Of a stretch of DNA of 64,000 bases, positions 44,360-52,825 are shown piece by piece. Origin of the DNA: Hypericibacter terrae (GTDB lineage Bacteria > Pseudomonadota > Alphaproteobacteria > Dongiales > Dongiaceae). Below the pieces are notes generated by a model. The model saw only the letters and a program-made list of their open reading frames with translations. It made no database searches and was not told where the DNA came from. Each line of letters begins with the position of its first letter. Position 1 is the stretch's first letter. Location: assembly GCF_008728855.1 (NCBI RefSeq), contig NZ_CP042906.1, positions 2,790,001-2,854,000 of the forward strand, given 5' to 3'. A program made the position numbers and the translations under genes.

Positions 44360-44869
44360 CTATTGCGTCGGATAGGTGACCTCGGCCGAGATCAGCGGGC
44401 TCCGGCAGGCCACGGCGCCCTCGCCGCTGCCCGCCACCGCGTCGATCCGGAACATCGAATCCGCGGTCTCGGCATAGCTCTCGTCGACCGAGAACTGGTC
44501 GATCTGCGCGAAGTTCAGCAGCGCGGCATAGTCCGAGGCCGGGTTGTCGGCGTAGCCGGTCTTGGGATCGACGCCGCCGGCCTTCTTCACCCGGTCGATC
44601 AGCTTCTTGCATTCGGCTTTGGTCGCTTTGCCCGCCGGCTCGTAGACATACATGACGATGCTGTCGGACTCGGTGCCGACGAAGGTGTTGATCCCGTCGC
44701 CGCCGGCCCAGCTGGACAGGGCCGATTCCACGCGAACGAGCGACAGGTCCCAGAGAGTGGCCGGCGTCTCGCTCAGCTTCTTCTTGATGGCGGCACTGTC
44801 GGCATTGGCAGCCATGGGCAACAGAACCACGGCCATCAGCGCGGCCGCGGCGATCGAACGACGAAACAT
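44360..44869 (-). CDS. Periplasmic protein of unknown function
   Basis: 169 residues from ATG 44869 behind GGGGGAAG. Signal peptide MFRRSIAAAALMAVVLLPMA with cleavage near ANA-DSA. The mature domain is not recognised: LSETPATLWDLSLVRVESAL, then SIVMYVYEP, a Cys near 98 (KAECKKL) and a late Cys (GAVACRSP) that could pair. It ends five bases after the convergent GST gene and lies 28 bases after the SDR gene stop, possibly in its transcript. Confidence 0.85.
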   Translation of the reverse strand: MFRRSIAAAALMAVVLLPMAANADSAAIKKKLSETPATLWDLSLVRVESALSSWAGGDGINTFVGTESDSIVMYVYEPAGKATKAECKKLIDRVKKAGGVDPKTGYADNPASDYAALLNFAQIDQFSVDESYAETADSMFRIDAVAGSGEGAVACRSPLISAEVTYPTQ

Positions 44870-44897
44870 GAAATCTTCCCCCTGTTGATGCGAAGTC

Positions 44898-45686
44898 CTA
44901 GGCCTGCTGCAGCACCTCGCCGCCATCGACGAGGACCGAGCTGCCGGTCATGAAGCTCGATGCGTCGGACGCCAGCAGGAGCAGGAGTCCGTCCAGCTCC
45001 TCGGCCTTCCCCACCCGGCGCATCGGGATCGCCTTGATCGCCGCCTGACCCTGCGGCGTCGACAGATAGTTTTCCGTCATCTCCGTCTCGAAATAACCCG
45101 GACAGATCGCATTCACGCGGATGCGATGTTTGGCCAGCTCCAGTGCCATGGTCTTGGTGAGCGAGATCACGCCCGCCTTGGAGGCGCTGTAGGCCGCCGA
45201 GCCCTTGGCCACGACGATCCCCAGCATCGAGGCGATGTTGACGATGCTGCCGCCCTGCCCGTTCGCCGCCATGCGCCGTGCGACCTCCTGGGCGACCAGG
45301 AAGGCGCCTTTGAGATTGGTGTCGAGGGTACGGTCCCAATCCTCTTCGCTGTGATCGAGGAAGGCACTCGCCGGCGCCACGCCGGAATTGTTCACCAGGA
45401 TGCGCAACGGCCCGAGCGCGGCCTCGACCGCGGCGACCGCGGCCTTGATGCCGGGCGGATGGGTGACGTCGAGCGCGATCGGCAGGACCGTGCCACCGCG
45501 CGACGTGATGCCCTCCGCCAGCGCCTCGAGCCGATCGGTGCGCCGCGCCGCGATCGCGACTTTGGCGCCGGCCTCGGCCAGAACCTCGGCGAAGCGCCAG
45601 CCCAGGCCCGAGGATGCGCCGGTCACCAGCGCCGTGCGGCCGGTGAGATCGAAGCGCGCGGCGATGCCGACGAGAGATTCCGTCAT
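44898..45686 (-). CDS. Short-chain dehydrogenase/reductase
   Basis: 262 residues, classical SDR: TGASSGLGWRFAEVL (cofactor), NNSGVAPAS, catalytic Ser in NIASMLG, YSASK (Tyr/Lys) and CPGYFETEM. The AIAARRTDR end of strand two suggests NADP(H). Follows the acyl-CoA synthetase by nine bases, so likely acts on a hydroxyacyl- or ketoacyl intermediate of the same route. Confidence 0.95.
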   Translation of the reverse strand: MTESLVGIAARFDLTGRTALVTGASSGLGWRFAEVLAEAGAKVAIAARRTDRLEALAEGITSRGGTVLPIALDVTHPPGIKAAVAAVEAALGPLRILVNNSGVAPASAFLDHSEEDWDRTLDTNLKGAFLVAQEVARRMAANGQGGSIVNIASMLGIVVAKGSAAYSASKAGVISLTKTMALELAKHRIRVNAICPGYFETEMTENYLSTPQGQAAIKAIPMRRVGKAEELDGLLLLLASDASSFMTGSSVLVDGGEVLQQA

Positions 45687-45695
45687 GATGGCCGT

Positions 45696-47357
45696 TCAGC
45701 CCCCCAGCTCTTTGGCGCGCTCGCGCAACACATATTTCTGGATCTTCCCGGTCGAGGTCTTGGGCAAGGGGCCGAAGCGCACCGTGCGCGGGATCTTGAA
45801 GTTCGCCATATGGCTGCGACACCAGTTGATGATATCGCGCTCGTCGGGTTCCGCCCCCTCGCGCAAGGTGACGAAGGCACAGGGCGTCTCGCCCCATTTC
45901 TCGTCGGGCCGTGCCACGACCGCCGCTTCCAGCACCTTGGGATGGCGATAGAGCACCTCCTCCACCTCGAGGCTCGAGATGTTCTCGCCGCCCGAGATGA
46001 TGATGTCCTTGGCCCGGTCCTTGATCTCGGCATAGCCGTCGGGATGCCAGACCGCCAGATCGCCGGAATGGAACCAGCCGCCGCGGAAGGCCTCCTGCGT
46101 CGCCTTGGCGTTCTTCAGATAGCCCTTCATCACGGTGTTGCCGCGCAGCATCAGCTCGCCGATGGTCATGCCGTCCTGGGGCACCGGCTCCATGGTGTCG
46201 GGATCGGCGACGAGGATCGCCTCGAGGGTCGCGTCCGGCACGCCCTGGCGCGCCATGGCCCGGGCCCGGCCCTCCAGATCGAGCTGGTCCCAACTGTCCT
46301 GGGGCGCGCAGATCGTCGCCGGCCCATAGGTCTCGGTCAGGCCGTAGAGATGCGTCACATGGAAACCGTTGCGCTCCATCGCCTCGATGATGGCCGAGGG
46401 CGGTGCGGCGCCGCCCGTGACCACCTCGATCACGCGCTCGAACTTGACCTTGGCGCTGTCGGGCGCGTTGGCGAGCAGGTTGAGCACGATCGGCGCGCCG
46501 CAGAGGATCGTCACGCCATGCTGCTTGATCAGCCGATAAACCGCCGCCGCCTCGACCTTGCGCAGGCAGACATGGGTGCCGCAGGCCGCGGTCACGGCCC
46601 AGGTGAAGCACCAGCCGTTGCAATGGAACATCGGCAGCGTCCAGAGATAGACGCAGTGGGCGTCGATCCCCGTCGAGACGATATCGCCCAGCGCATTCAG
46701 ATAGGCGCCGCGATGGTGATAGACCACGCCTTTCGGATTGCCGGTGGTGCCCGAGGTGTAGTTGAGCGCGATCGCGTCCCATTCGTTGTCGGGCCAGCGC
46801 CCCTCGAAGCCGGGATCGCCCTCGGCGAGGAAGGCCTCAAACTCCAGTTGGCCGAGCCGCCGGCCGCCGCCGCTCGCGGCATAGTCAGCCTCGCTGTCGT
46901 CGATCTCGACCAGCAGCGGCTTGTTGGCGGATTGCGCCAGCGCCTTCTCCGTCACCTCGGCGAATTCGCAATCGGCGATCAGCACCTTGGCGCCGCCATG
47001 ATCGAGGATGAAGGCCACCGTGTCGGCGTCGAGCCGGATATTGATGCTGTTGAGCACGGCGCCCAGCATCGGCACCGCGTAATGGGCCTCGAGCATGGCC
47101 GGGATGTTGGGTGCCAGCAGCGCCACGGTATCGCCCTTGCCGACACCCCGGGCCGCGAGCGCCGAGGCGAACCGCCGGCAGCGCTCGGCGAATTCGGCAT
47201 AGGTGATGCGCCGGCGCCCATGGATGACCGCGACCTTGTCGGGATGGACGGAAGCCGCCCGCCGCAGGAAGGAGAGCGGCGTCAGCGGCACATAATTGGC
47301 CGGATTCGGCGCCAGATCCTGTTCCCAGACGCTGCCCGCGTCGCGTCCCGTCGCCAT
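45696..47357 (-). CDS. Acyl-CoA synthetase (AMP-forming)
   Basis: 553 residues from ATG 47357 with AGGGAGA upstream (an ATG at 47390 is less supported). Motifs: NYTSGTTGNPKGV, YGLTETYGPATIC, SGDLAVWHPDGYAEIKDRAKD and TSTGKIQKYVLRERA with the catalytic Lys. Close in type to medium-chain or methylthiopropionate-type CoA ligases. Activates a carboxylic acid to its CoA ester; the downstream SDR shares its transcript. Divergent from the DsbA-like gene. Confidence 0.95.
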   Translation of the reverse strand: MATGRDAGSVWEQDLAPNPANYVPLTPLSFLRRAASVHPDKVAVIHGRRRITYAEFAERCRRFASALAARGVGKGDTVALLAPNIPAMLEAHYAVPMLGAVLNSINIRLDADTVAFILDHGGAKVLIADCEFAEVTEKALAQSANKPLLVEIDDSEADYAASGGGRRLGQLEFEAFLAEGDPGFEGRWPDNEWDAIALNYTSGTTGNPKGVVYHHRGAYLNALGDIVSTGIDAHCVYLWTLPMFHCNGWCFTWAVTAACGTHVCLRKVEAAAVYRLIKQHGVTILCGAPIVLNLLANAPDSAKVKFERVIEVVTGGAAPPSAIIEAMERNGFHVTHLYGLTETYGPATICAPQDSWDQLDLEGRARAMARQGVPDATLEAILVADPDTMEPVPQDGMTIGELMLRGNTVMKGYLKNAKATQEAFRGGWFHSGDLAVWHPDGYAEIKDRAKDIIISGGENISSLEVEEVLYRHPKVLEAAVVARPDEKWGETPCAFVTLREGAEPDERDIINWCRSHMANFKIPRTVRFGPLPKTSTGKIQKYVLRERAKELGG

Positions 47358-47512
47358 GCCTCGGTCTCCCTGGAGCGCCCCGGCGCTCATGCCCCTCGGG
47401 CTGTTCGCGCCATCTTGTTTTGCGCTATGGTCGAGGCCAACTGGACAAACGTCAAGTCGGGCAACGCCCGAAACCCATTAGATTTTCTCCCAGGGTCTGG
47501 GGAGGTTCCTCG

Positions 47513-48169
47513 ATGCAGCTCGATATCTTCTCCGACACCATCTGCCCCTGGTGCTATGTCGGCAAGCGCCGGCTGGAGCGGGCCCTGAAGACGCGGCCCC
47601 AGAGCGACATCGCGATCGCCTGGCGGGCCTTCCAGCTGAACCCGACCATGCCCGCCGAGGGCATGGATCGGCGCAGCTACATGGAATCGAAGTTCGGCAC
47701 GCCCGAGCGGGCCCGGCGCATCCATGAGGCGGTGGCAACCGCCGGGGCCGGCGAAGGCATCGCCTTCGCCTTCGACCGCATCAAGCGGACCCCGAACACG
47801 GTGATGTCGCACCGGCTGCTGCGCTTCGCTCATCGATACGATCTGCAGAGCCCGGTGCTGGACGGGCTGTTCCAGGCCTATTTCGAGGACGGGCTGGACA
47901 CCGGCGATGCCGACGTCCTGACCGCCATCGGCGGCGCAGCCGGACTTCCCGAGGAGGAGGCCCGCCGGTTCCTGTTGAGCGGCGACGAGCGCGACATGGT
48001 GCTGGCGGAGGATCAGCTGGCCCGGCGGCAGGGAATCAATGGCGTGCCCTGCTTCATCTTCAACGGCCGCTTCGCGCTCTCCGGCGCCCAGGAACCCGAG
48101 GCGCTGTTCCAGCTCTTCGACCTCGCCCGCGAGGATGACACCGAGCGCCGGCAGGCGAGTTATAATTGA
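47513..48169 (+). CDS. DsbA-family oxidoreductase (FrnE-like)
   Basis: 218 residues from ATG 47513 with GGGGAGG upstream. The thioredoxin-fold active site is CPWCYVGKRRLE (about residues 12-23); the helical insertion and the late GVPCFIFNGRFALSGAQ are as in FrnE. No signal peptide: a cytoplasmic thiol-disulphide enzyme or isomerase. The following 90 bases are the dispersed repeat. Confidence 0.94.
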   Translation: MQLDIFSDTICPWCYVGKRRLERALKTRPQSDIAIAWRAFQLNPTMPAEGMDRRSYMESKFGTPERARRIHEAVATAGAGEGIAFAFDRIKRTPNTVMSHRLLRFAHRYDLQSPVLDGLFQAYFEDGLDTGDADVLTAIGGAAGLPEEEARRFLLSGDERDMVLAEDQLARRQGINGVPCFIFNGRFALSGAQEPEALFQLFDLAREDDTERRQASYN

Positions 48170-48181
48170 ATGCGACCGATG

Positions 48182-48262
48182 TCCCCTCCCCCGGAACGGG
48201 GGAGGGCTAGGGAGGGGGCTGCTCCGACCGAGGCTTCCCCCTCCCTAACCCTCCCCCTCAAG
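48182..48262 (+). repeat. Dispersed GC-rich repeat, copy 2 (left part, split by the IS)
   Basis: CCCTCCCCCGGAACGGGGGAGGG is followed by CTAGGGAGGGGG, and then by CCCCCTCCCTAACCCTCCCCC. It breaks at the target duplication CCCTCAAG. The missing end (GGGGGGGAGGGAAC) continues at 50621-50634 beyond the insertion. Confidence 0.8.
48255..48262 (+). repeat. 8-bp target-site duplication, left copy
   Basis: CCCTCAAG directly before the left terminal repeat; the identical right copy is at 50615-50622. Eight bases is the size typical of IS1595-family insertion. Confidence 0.9.
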
Positions 48263-48285
48263 GGCAATTATATACTTGAGGGAAC

Positions 48286-48483
48286 ATGGACTCGGGAGTA
48301 TCTAAGCCGCGACAGGCCGGCGCTATTGAGATTACCCCGGAGATGATCGCTGCGGGCGAAGACGTCTTATGGGATCTCGGGTCGGCGGAGGAGATTGCCT
48401 CCGCTGACTATGGGACCATTGTTCGATCTGTTTTTTCAGCAATGCTTTCCGCTGGGCCAACACATCGCGCCGAAGTTGGTTGA
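48286..48483 (+). CDS. Small IS passenger protein (ITPEMIAAG type)
   Basis: 65 residues, MDSGVSKPRQAGAIEITPEM then IAAGEDVLWDL and IVRSVFSAMLSA. The ITPEMIxAG pattern occurs in small proteins of mobile elements and prophages; function unknown. It overlaps the 3' end of the convergent 206-residue ORF, so at least one of the two may not be translated. Confidence 0.5.
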   Translation: MDSGVSKPRQAGAIEITPEMIAAGEDVLWDLGSAEEIASADYGTIVRSVFSAMLSAGPTHRAEVG

Positions 48484-48952
48484 CTTCGCTAAGGGCTATC
48501 TCGATTCCGCGCAGGAACGTCCTGAAATCCTCGGGCCTAATTTCCATGCCGCCCGGGGTTATTTTGGCTTTTCGCCCAGGCGGCCAATCCGGGTTTCTGA
48601 AGGCGCCAGAGGTAATCTGAAGAACTGGATATTTCGTGCCGGTATGTCTTACCCATACCCCATGGGCCACAGCGTCTCGAAAGTTCTCAATCTTTTTGCA
48701 TTCATTCCCGAATGTCTTGAGATTGAGGGGCGATTTCAGATTTAGGACCGACAAAATATCGTCGATCATCTGGCATTTCTCTTGAATTCTGGGATCTCGG
48801 ACTGCAAGACGCCCGAGTTTTTGATCGACGGCCAAGAGAATGTAGACGACGCGTCGGAGGCGGGTTTCAAGGAGCGCGAAGCGAGACACAACCCGCCCGA
48901 TGTTTGTGCTGTACGATGTGGGAAGTCTGGACCGAGTAGGATAAGTAGGCAT
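48332..48952 (-). CDS. IS passenger protein with HEPN-like RDxxxH motif
   Basis: Up to 206 residues. Helical, with RFALLETRLRRVVYILLAVD and later ENFRDAVAHGVW, an R-x4-H motif as in HEPN ribonucleases or nucleotidyl-binding proteins. The C-terminal 30 residues are Arg/Pro/Ser-rich and overlap the plus-strand ORF. The start ATG shares the bases CATG with the divergent ORF at 48951, so one start is possibly wrong. Function unknown. Confidence 0.55.
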   Translation of the reverse strand: MPTYPTRSRLPTSYSTNIGRVVSRFALLETRLRRVVYILLAVDQKLGRLAVRDPRIQEKCQMIDDILSVLNLKSPLNLKTFGNECKKIENFRDAVAHGVWVRHTGTKYPVLQITSGAFRNPDWPPGRKAKITPGGMEIRPEDFRTFLRGIEIALSEVNQLRRDVLAQRKALLKKQIEQWSHSQRRQSPPPTRDPIRRLRPQRSSPG

Positions 48953-49094
48953 GGCAAAGCCCCCCGCAAAGACCGAAGAAGATCAGCGCCGCGATGCGTT
49001 GCTAAAGCGGATGCTCGAAACACCGCCGAAGCCGCATAAGCCGGTGAAGTCGGAGCCAAAGACGAAGCAGAAGGCAAAGAAGCCCGCCAAATAA
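48951..49094 (+). CDS. Very small Lys-rich IS passenger protein
   Basis: 47 residues: AKPPAKTEEDQRRDALLKRM, then a proline/lysine tail ending KAKKPAK. The DALLKRMLETPPKPHKP pattern recalls small proteins repeatedly found in IS1595-type elements. Followed after five bases by a GC-rich hairpin. Function unknown. Confidence 0.55.
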   Translation: MAKPPAKTEEDQRRDALLKRMLETPPKPHKPVKSEPKTKQKAKKPAK

Positions 49095-49099
49095 TGGAA

Positions 49100-49120
49100 C
49101 GGGGGCACGAGGCCCCCGTC
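49100..49120 (+). terminator. Hairpin after the 47-residue ORF
   Basis: CGGGGGC and GGCCCCCG around ACGA, followed by TCTGACTGTTT. A likely terminator for the plus-strand passenger genes. Confidence 0.55.
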
Positions 49121-49127
49121 TGACTGT

Positions 49128-49217
49128 TTAGGTCGCCAGCATAACGATCAAGAAGACAAGCCACCGAACGATGGCTGCTACATTGATCGAGACTTCCACC
49201 TTTACTTCGGTTTTCAT
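49128..49217 (-). CDS. Possible 29-residue single-pass membrane peptide
   Basis: MKTEVKVEVSINVAAIVRWL followed by VFLIVMLAT: a charged start and one membrane helix. It is complete with ATG and TAA inside the IS. Too short for certainty; its reading frame is separate from any other gene. Confidence 0.35.
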   Translation of the reverse strand: MKTEVKVEVSINVAAIVRWLVFLIVMLAT

Positions 49218-49615
49218 TGCGCATGAGCCCAATGGAACCGAGGCGCGCCCCGGTGTTAATGGGGCATTTGTATCGCGCCATGCCGGGCGCTAGTTGCTTC
49301 GGGTTACGATCCCTGGGCAACGGCGGACAGGTTACCCGTGTCGGGATTCAGGCTGGGAGAGGCACCCTAGCGATTGGGTGTCGCACCTCCTTTCAGCCGA
49401 AACGGACCCGCCCTTTAGCCACCCTTCGCAGGGGTGACATAGGGGTTGCGAAGCCCCTAGCCGCCTTCCTCGGTTGCCCAACCACATGGTTGGGTCGCAT
49501 ACGGCGACTAGGGGCATTATCTCGCAGGGGTTGCGGGAGTCCAGATGGTTACTTGGGACGCTTCTTGCGCCACTTCTTGCCCCTGCGGTGCTGTTTGAAT
49601 GCCTGATGCCAGCTC

Positions 49616-50553
49616 TTAGGCTTGGTCAGCCCGCCGATAGGTGAGGCGCTTGCCTTCGATGCCCTTAAGGGCCTTCACGACGCGCTCGTCATCGCTGACA
49701 CCGAGGCCAGAGCGCTCGTTGTAGCGGAAGTCAAACTCGGCCAGATAGCGCTTCAAGTGCTGCTGGCTGACATGGTGATAGGTTCCGGTAATCCCGCGCT
49801 TGAGGATCGAGAAGTAGTTCTCGACCGTGTTTGAGTGCGCTTCGCCGCGAACGTACTCGCCAGCGCCGTGATTGACCGTCTCGTGCTTCGCAAACTCTTT
49901 GCCGGGGTGATATAATACTGGCCCGCTTCGTCGGTCATCAGGAACGACTTGCGGTCGATCTGAGCCACGAGGATCGGGCGCAGGGTCTTGGCGTTGACCT
50001 CTGGAACGTGGTGCGAGCGGACAGATCCGCCGCGCTCGACCAGCGAGAAGACAATCTCCTTGCCCTTGCCGCCGATGTTGCCGGCTTTGCGCTTGCTCTT
50101 GTGCTTGTTCTTCTCTTTGCCTCCAACATAAGTCTCGTCGGCTTCGACGGTTTTGCCTTCGCCACCGAGGGGACCGGATGGCCTGCCCTCGCGCATGGCT
50201 TCGCGCAGGCGATGGGCCATGAACCACGCGGACTTGTAGGTAATGCCGAGCATGCGGTGGAGCTGATGGGCGCTGATGCCCTTCTTGCTGGCCGACATGA
50301 GATGGGCCGCCAACAGCCACTTGTGCAAGGCGATATGGGAGCGCTCGAAAACGGTCCCGACCGTCACCGAGAACTTCTTGCGGCATGAGCGGCAATAATG
50401 GAGGCCCGGGGCATGGCTCTGGCCTTCCATCCGATGGACGTTCTCCAACTCGCCGCAATGGGGGCAAAACGCGCCATCGGGCCAGCGGATGGCCTCCAGA
50501 TGGGCGCGGGCCGCGTCGTCATTGGAATAGATCGGGTTTGAAAGGTTCGTCAT
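49616..50553 (-). pseudogene. IS1595-family transposase, frameshifted
   Basis: Starts at ATG 50553 with AAGGAGATAC. The N-terminus has a zinc finger (CPHCGELENVH, YCRSCRKKF); the catalytic part has VEADETYVGGKEKNK (first Asp) and FLMTDEAGQYY (second Asp). Near 49908-49916 the sequence TATTATATCACC carries two extra bases compared with the expected YYHPGKEF. After this the frame changes: the remainder KHETVNHGAGEYVRG, HSNTVENYFSILKRG (with the last acidic residue) and YNERSGLG is in another frame, ending at 49616. As written, no full DDE enzyme can be made. Confidence 0.88.
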
Positions 50554-50614
50554 GACGTATCTCCTTGAACCCAATATGAGGATTCGAGGGTGTTCCGTCA
50601 AGTATATAATTGCC

Positions 50615-50622
50615 CCCTCAAG
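50615..50622 (+). repeat. 8-bp target-site duplication, right copy
   Basis: CCCTCAAG after the right terminal repeat, then GGGGGGGAGGGAAC, the rest of the split dispersed repeat. Confidence 0.9.
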
Positions 50623-50676
50623 GGGGGGAGGGAACAGATTACTCAATCCTCGCCCCCCATTTTCTCGCGCCGCCCC

Positions 50677-50967
50677 CTACTCCGCTCCATCGATGATGAT
50701 AAGGCTGCCGCGGCTGGCCTTGAGGCGCAGGGGCACGAGCTTCTGATAGGCCGGCGAATGGTACCAGCCCTCGGCCGCCTCGCGTGACGCGAACTCGACC
50801 ACGACGACGCGGCCATAGGGCATGTCGCCTTCGACCTTCGTGAATCTGCCGCCGCGAACGATGAACTTGCCGCCGAAGGGCGCCAGTGTCGGCATGACCT
50901 CCTTGCGGTAGGCATCGAAGCCGGCCGGGTCGGTGATGTCTTCCTGAAAGATGCAATAGGCCTTCAT
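50677..50967 (-). CDS. DUF1330 family protein, copy 1
   Basis: 96 residues, ferredoxin-like dimeric alpha/beta-barrel type: MKAYCIFQEDITDPAGFDAY, GGKFIVRGGRFTKVEG, VVVEFASREAAEGWYHSPAY, LRLKASRG. Function of DUF1330 is unknown; relatives resemble monooxygenase or dimeric stress proteins. It is a tandem duplicate of the next gene and lies 54 bases from the IS target site. Confidence 0.93.
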   Translation of the reverse strand: MKAYCIFQEDITDPAGFDAYRKEVMPTLAPFGGKFIVRGGRFTKVEGDMPYGRVVVVEFASREAAEGWYHSPAYQKLVPLRLKASRGSLIIIDGAE

Positions 50968-50999
50968 TTGCGCTGCTCCGTGCGTTTCGGCCGCAGACC

Positions 51000-51290
51000 C
51001 TACTCGGCGCCGTCGACGATGATGAAATTCCCGCGGCTGGCCTTGAGGCGCAGCGGCAGGATCTTCTGATAGGCCGGGGAGTGGTACCAGCCCTCGGCCG
51101 CCTCGCGCGACGGGAACTCGATCACGACCGTGCGGGGGAAGGGCCAGTCGCCCTCGAGCTTCGTCACCTTCCCGCCCCGCACCAGGAAACGCCCGCCGAA
51201 CGCCGCGATCGTCGCCAGCACATCCTTGCGATAGGCCTCGTAGGGGACCGGATCGGTGACCTCGAGCTGCGTGATGGTATAGGCCTTCAT
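51000..51290 (-). CDS. DUF1330 family protein, copy 2
   Basis: 96 residues and the same layout as its neighbour: MKAYTITQLEVTDPVPYEAY, GGRFLVRGGKVTKLEG, VVIEFPSREAAEGWYHSPAY, LRLKASRG. The two are clearly recent tandem paralogues 32 bases apart and collinear with the methyltransferase upstream. Function unknown. Confidence 0.93.
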   Translation of the reverse strand: MKAYTITQLEVTDPVPYEAYRKDVLATIAAFGGRFLVRGGKVTKLEGDWPFPRTVVIEFPSREAAEGWYHSPAYQKILPLRLKASRGNFIIVDGAE

Positions 51291-51325
51291 CCGTTGTCTC
51301 CTTCTCTGACACGGGGTCGCTGGGA

Positions 51326-52156
51326 TCAGCCGCGCTTTCGGCCGACGATCTCGACGGGAGCGATGCGACCGGCCTTCAGATTGACCAGGATGTTCGCGAC
51401 CTTCTGCGGCGCGGTCTCGCCCATCAGGATATGCAGGCCCAAGGGCGGCGGCCCGCCGGCAGCGGCCTTCTCCTGCATCTGACGGAAGAACTCGATCGCG
51501 AAATCGCGCCGGTTGCGCTCACGCTCGACCGCAAACCCGGCTTCGCTCAGACAGGTTCGATATCGCTCGGCGCTGTCCACGAAGCTGAAGGCGGGATCGG
51601 ACGCCCAGGGCAGCGGAAAAACCAGATCGCCGTCGGCCTCCCGCATCACGTCATAGATGCCGAAGACGCCGCCCGGCTTGAGGACGCGCGCCACGCCCGC
51701 CATCAGGCGGCGCTTGTCCGCGATGTTCATGCCGACATGGAGCATATAGGCCCGGTCGAAGGTGCCCACCTCGAACGGCAGATCGACCGCGCTCGCCTGG
51801 CGATAGGAGACGCTCTCCGAGAGCCCGACTCGCTTGGCCAGCAGGGCAGCGACCTCGACATACTCCGCGGTCAGATCGATGCCCTCGACCTGGCAGCCAT
51901 AGGTCTGCGCCACATGGCGCGAGGCGCCGCCGATGCCGCAGCCGATATCGAGCACGCGCATATCCGGCTCGATACCAAGCTGCGCCATGAACTCGACCGT
52001 CGCCGGCCGGCCGCCGATATGGAACTCGTCGATCGGTGCCAGATCGGCGGGCGTCAGCTGGGCCGGATCCTTGCCCGAGGCTTCCAGCGCCAACAGGATC
52101 GCCCGCTCGAGCGAGCCATGACGGTAATGCTGCGCAACACTGGTCTCGACAGTCAT
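51326..52156 (-). CDS. SAM-dependent class I methyltransferase
   Basis: 276 residues from ATG 52156. SAM-binding motif I is MRVLDIGCGIGGASRHVA (about 67-84), followed by GCQVEGIDLTAEYVEVA and YMLHVGMNIADKRRLM, as in UbiE/sterol or small-molecule methyltransferases. Substrate unknown. Collinear with the DUF1330 pair (35 bases) and with the flavin reductase gene upstream (20 bases), so an operon. Confidence 0.93.
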   Translation of the reverse strand: MTVETSVAQHYRHGSLERAILLALEASGKDPAQLTPADLAPIDEFHIGGRPATVEFMAQLGIEPDMRVLDIGCGIGGASRHVAQTYGCQVEGIDLTAEYVEVAALLAKRVGLSESVSYRQASAVDLPFEVGTFDRAYMLHVGMNIADKRRLMAGVARVLKPGGVFGIYDVMREADGDLVFPLPWASDPAFSFVDSAERYRTCLSEAGFAVERERNRRDFAIEFFRQMQEKAAAGGPPPLGLHILMGETAPQKVANILVNLKAGRIAPVEIVGRKRG

Positions 52157-52176
52157 GGCCTCTCTCCTCGACTGAA

Positions 52177-52806
52177 TCACTCCGGACGGCGCATGCGGAA
52201 GGCTTCGGTGACCACGGCATATTCCGAATAGCCCAGCCGTGCGATCGGCTTGGCCGAAGCGATATCGACGCGGCCGTCGCGGATGAGGGAATCGTCGATA
52301 TGGACGCCCAGCACCTCGCCCAGGATCATCACATAGGATTCGTGCGGATCGCGGCTCGGCAACGGGACCGTCTTCCAATAGCGGCATTCGAGATGGACCG
52401 GCGCTTCGGCCACGCGCGGCGGCTTCACCAGCCGCGAGGGCGCCGGCGTCAGCCTGGCGAAGGCGAACTCGTCGGTATCGGCCGGCAACCGGGCCGAGGT
52501 CGCGTTCATCGCCTCGCGCGTATCCCAGGTCGTGAGATTGCAGACGAATTCCTTGGTCGCCTCGACATTGAAATGCGTGTCCTTGATCGCCCGGTCGGCC
52601 TTCGAGCCGCCGGGGCAGAACATGACCATGTCGGGATCTTCGGAGATGGCATTGAAGAAGCTGAAGGGCGCGAGGTTGGGAACGCCGCCGGGGCTGACCG
52701 TGCTGATCCAGCCGATCGGCCGCGGCACCACCAGGGCCTTGAACGGGCTTCGGCCCAGGCCAAGCTCGGCCTTCTTCTCCTCGAAATGCGCGGTCTCGTA
52801 GAACAT
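52177..52806 (-). CDS. Flavin reductase family protein
   Basis: 209 residues from ATG 52806 with GGGGAGAGG upstream. FMN-binding split-barrel motifs: PRPIGWISTVSPGGVPNLAP, FSFFNAISEDPDMVMF and DTREAMNATSA. Members reduce flavin or act with monooxygenases. Located between mfd and the methyltransferase. Confidence 0.93.
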   Translation of the reverse strand: MFYETAHFEEKKAELGLGRSPFKALVVPRPIGWISTVSPGGVPNLAPFSFFNAISEDPDMVMFCPGGSKADRAIKDTHFNVEATKEFVCNLTTWDTREAMNATSARLPADTDEFAFARLTPAPSRLVKPPRVAEAPVHLECRYWKTVPLPSRDPHESYVMILGEVLGVHIDDSLIRDGRVDIASAKPIARLGYSEYAVVTEAFRMRRPE

Positions 52807-52825
52807 CGCCTCTCCCCGCCTCGCC

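Larger units (their letters stand above)
48263..50614. mobile_element. IS1595-family insertion sequence with passenger ORFs
   Basis: 2352 bases between CCCTCAAG duplications. The left end GGCAATTATATACTTGAGGG and the right end (reverse complement) GGCAATTATATACTTGACGG are near-perfect inverted repeats. It holds a frameshifted DDE transposase with an N-terminal zinc finger at the right end and several small passenger ORFs on both strands at the left. Base composition is visibly lower in G+C than the neighbours. The transposase is broken, so this copy is probably immobile unless helped in trans. Confidence 0.9.

Noticed and set aside
45126-47588. 820-codon open frame antisense to the acyl-CoA synthetase and SDR
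   Set aside because: Complementary shadow of two well-supported genes, without recognisable domains.
49616-50553. Programmed frameshift producing active transposase
   Set aside because: No slippery heptamer is evident; a simple two-base slip in a TA run explains the break better.
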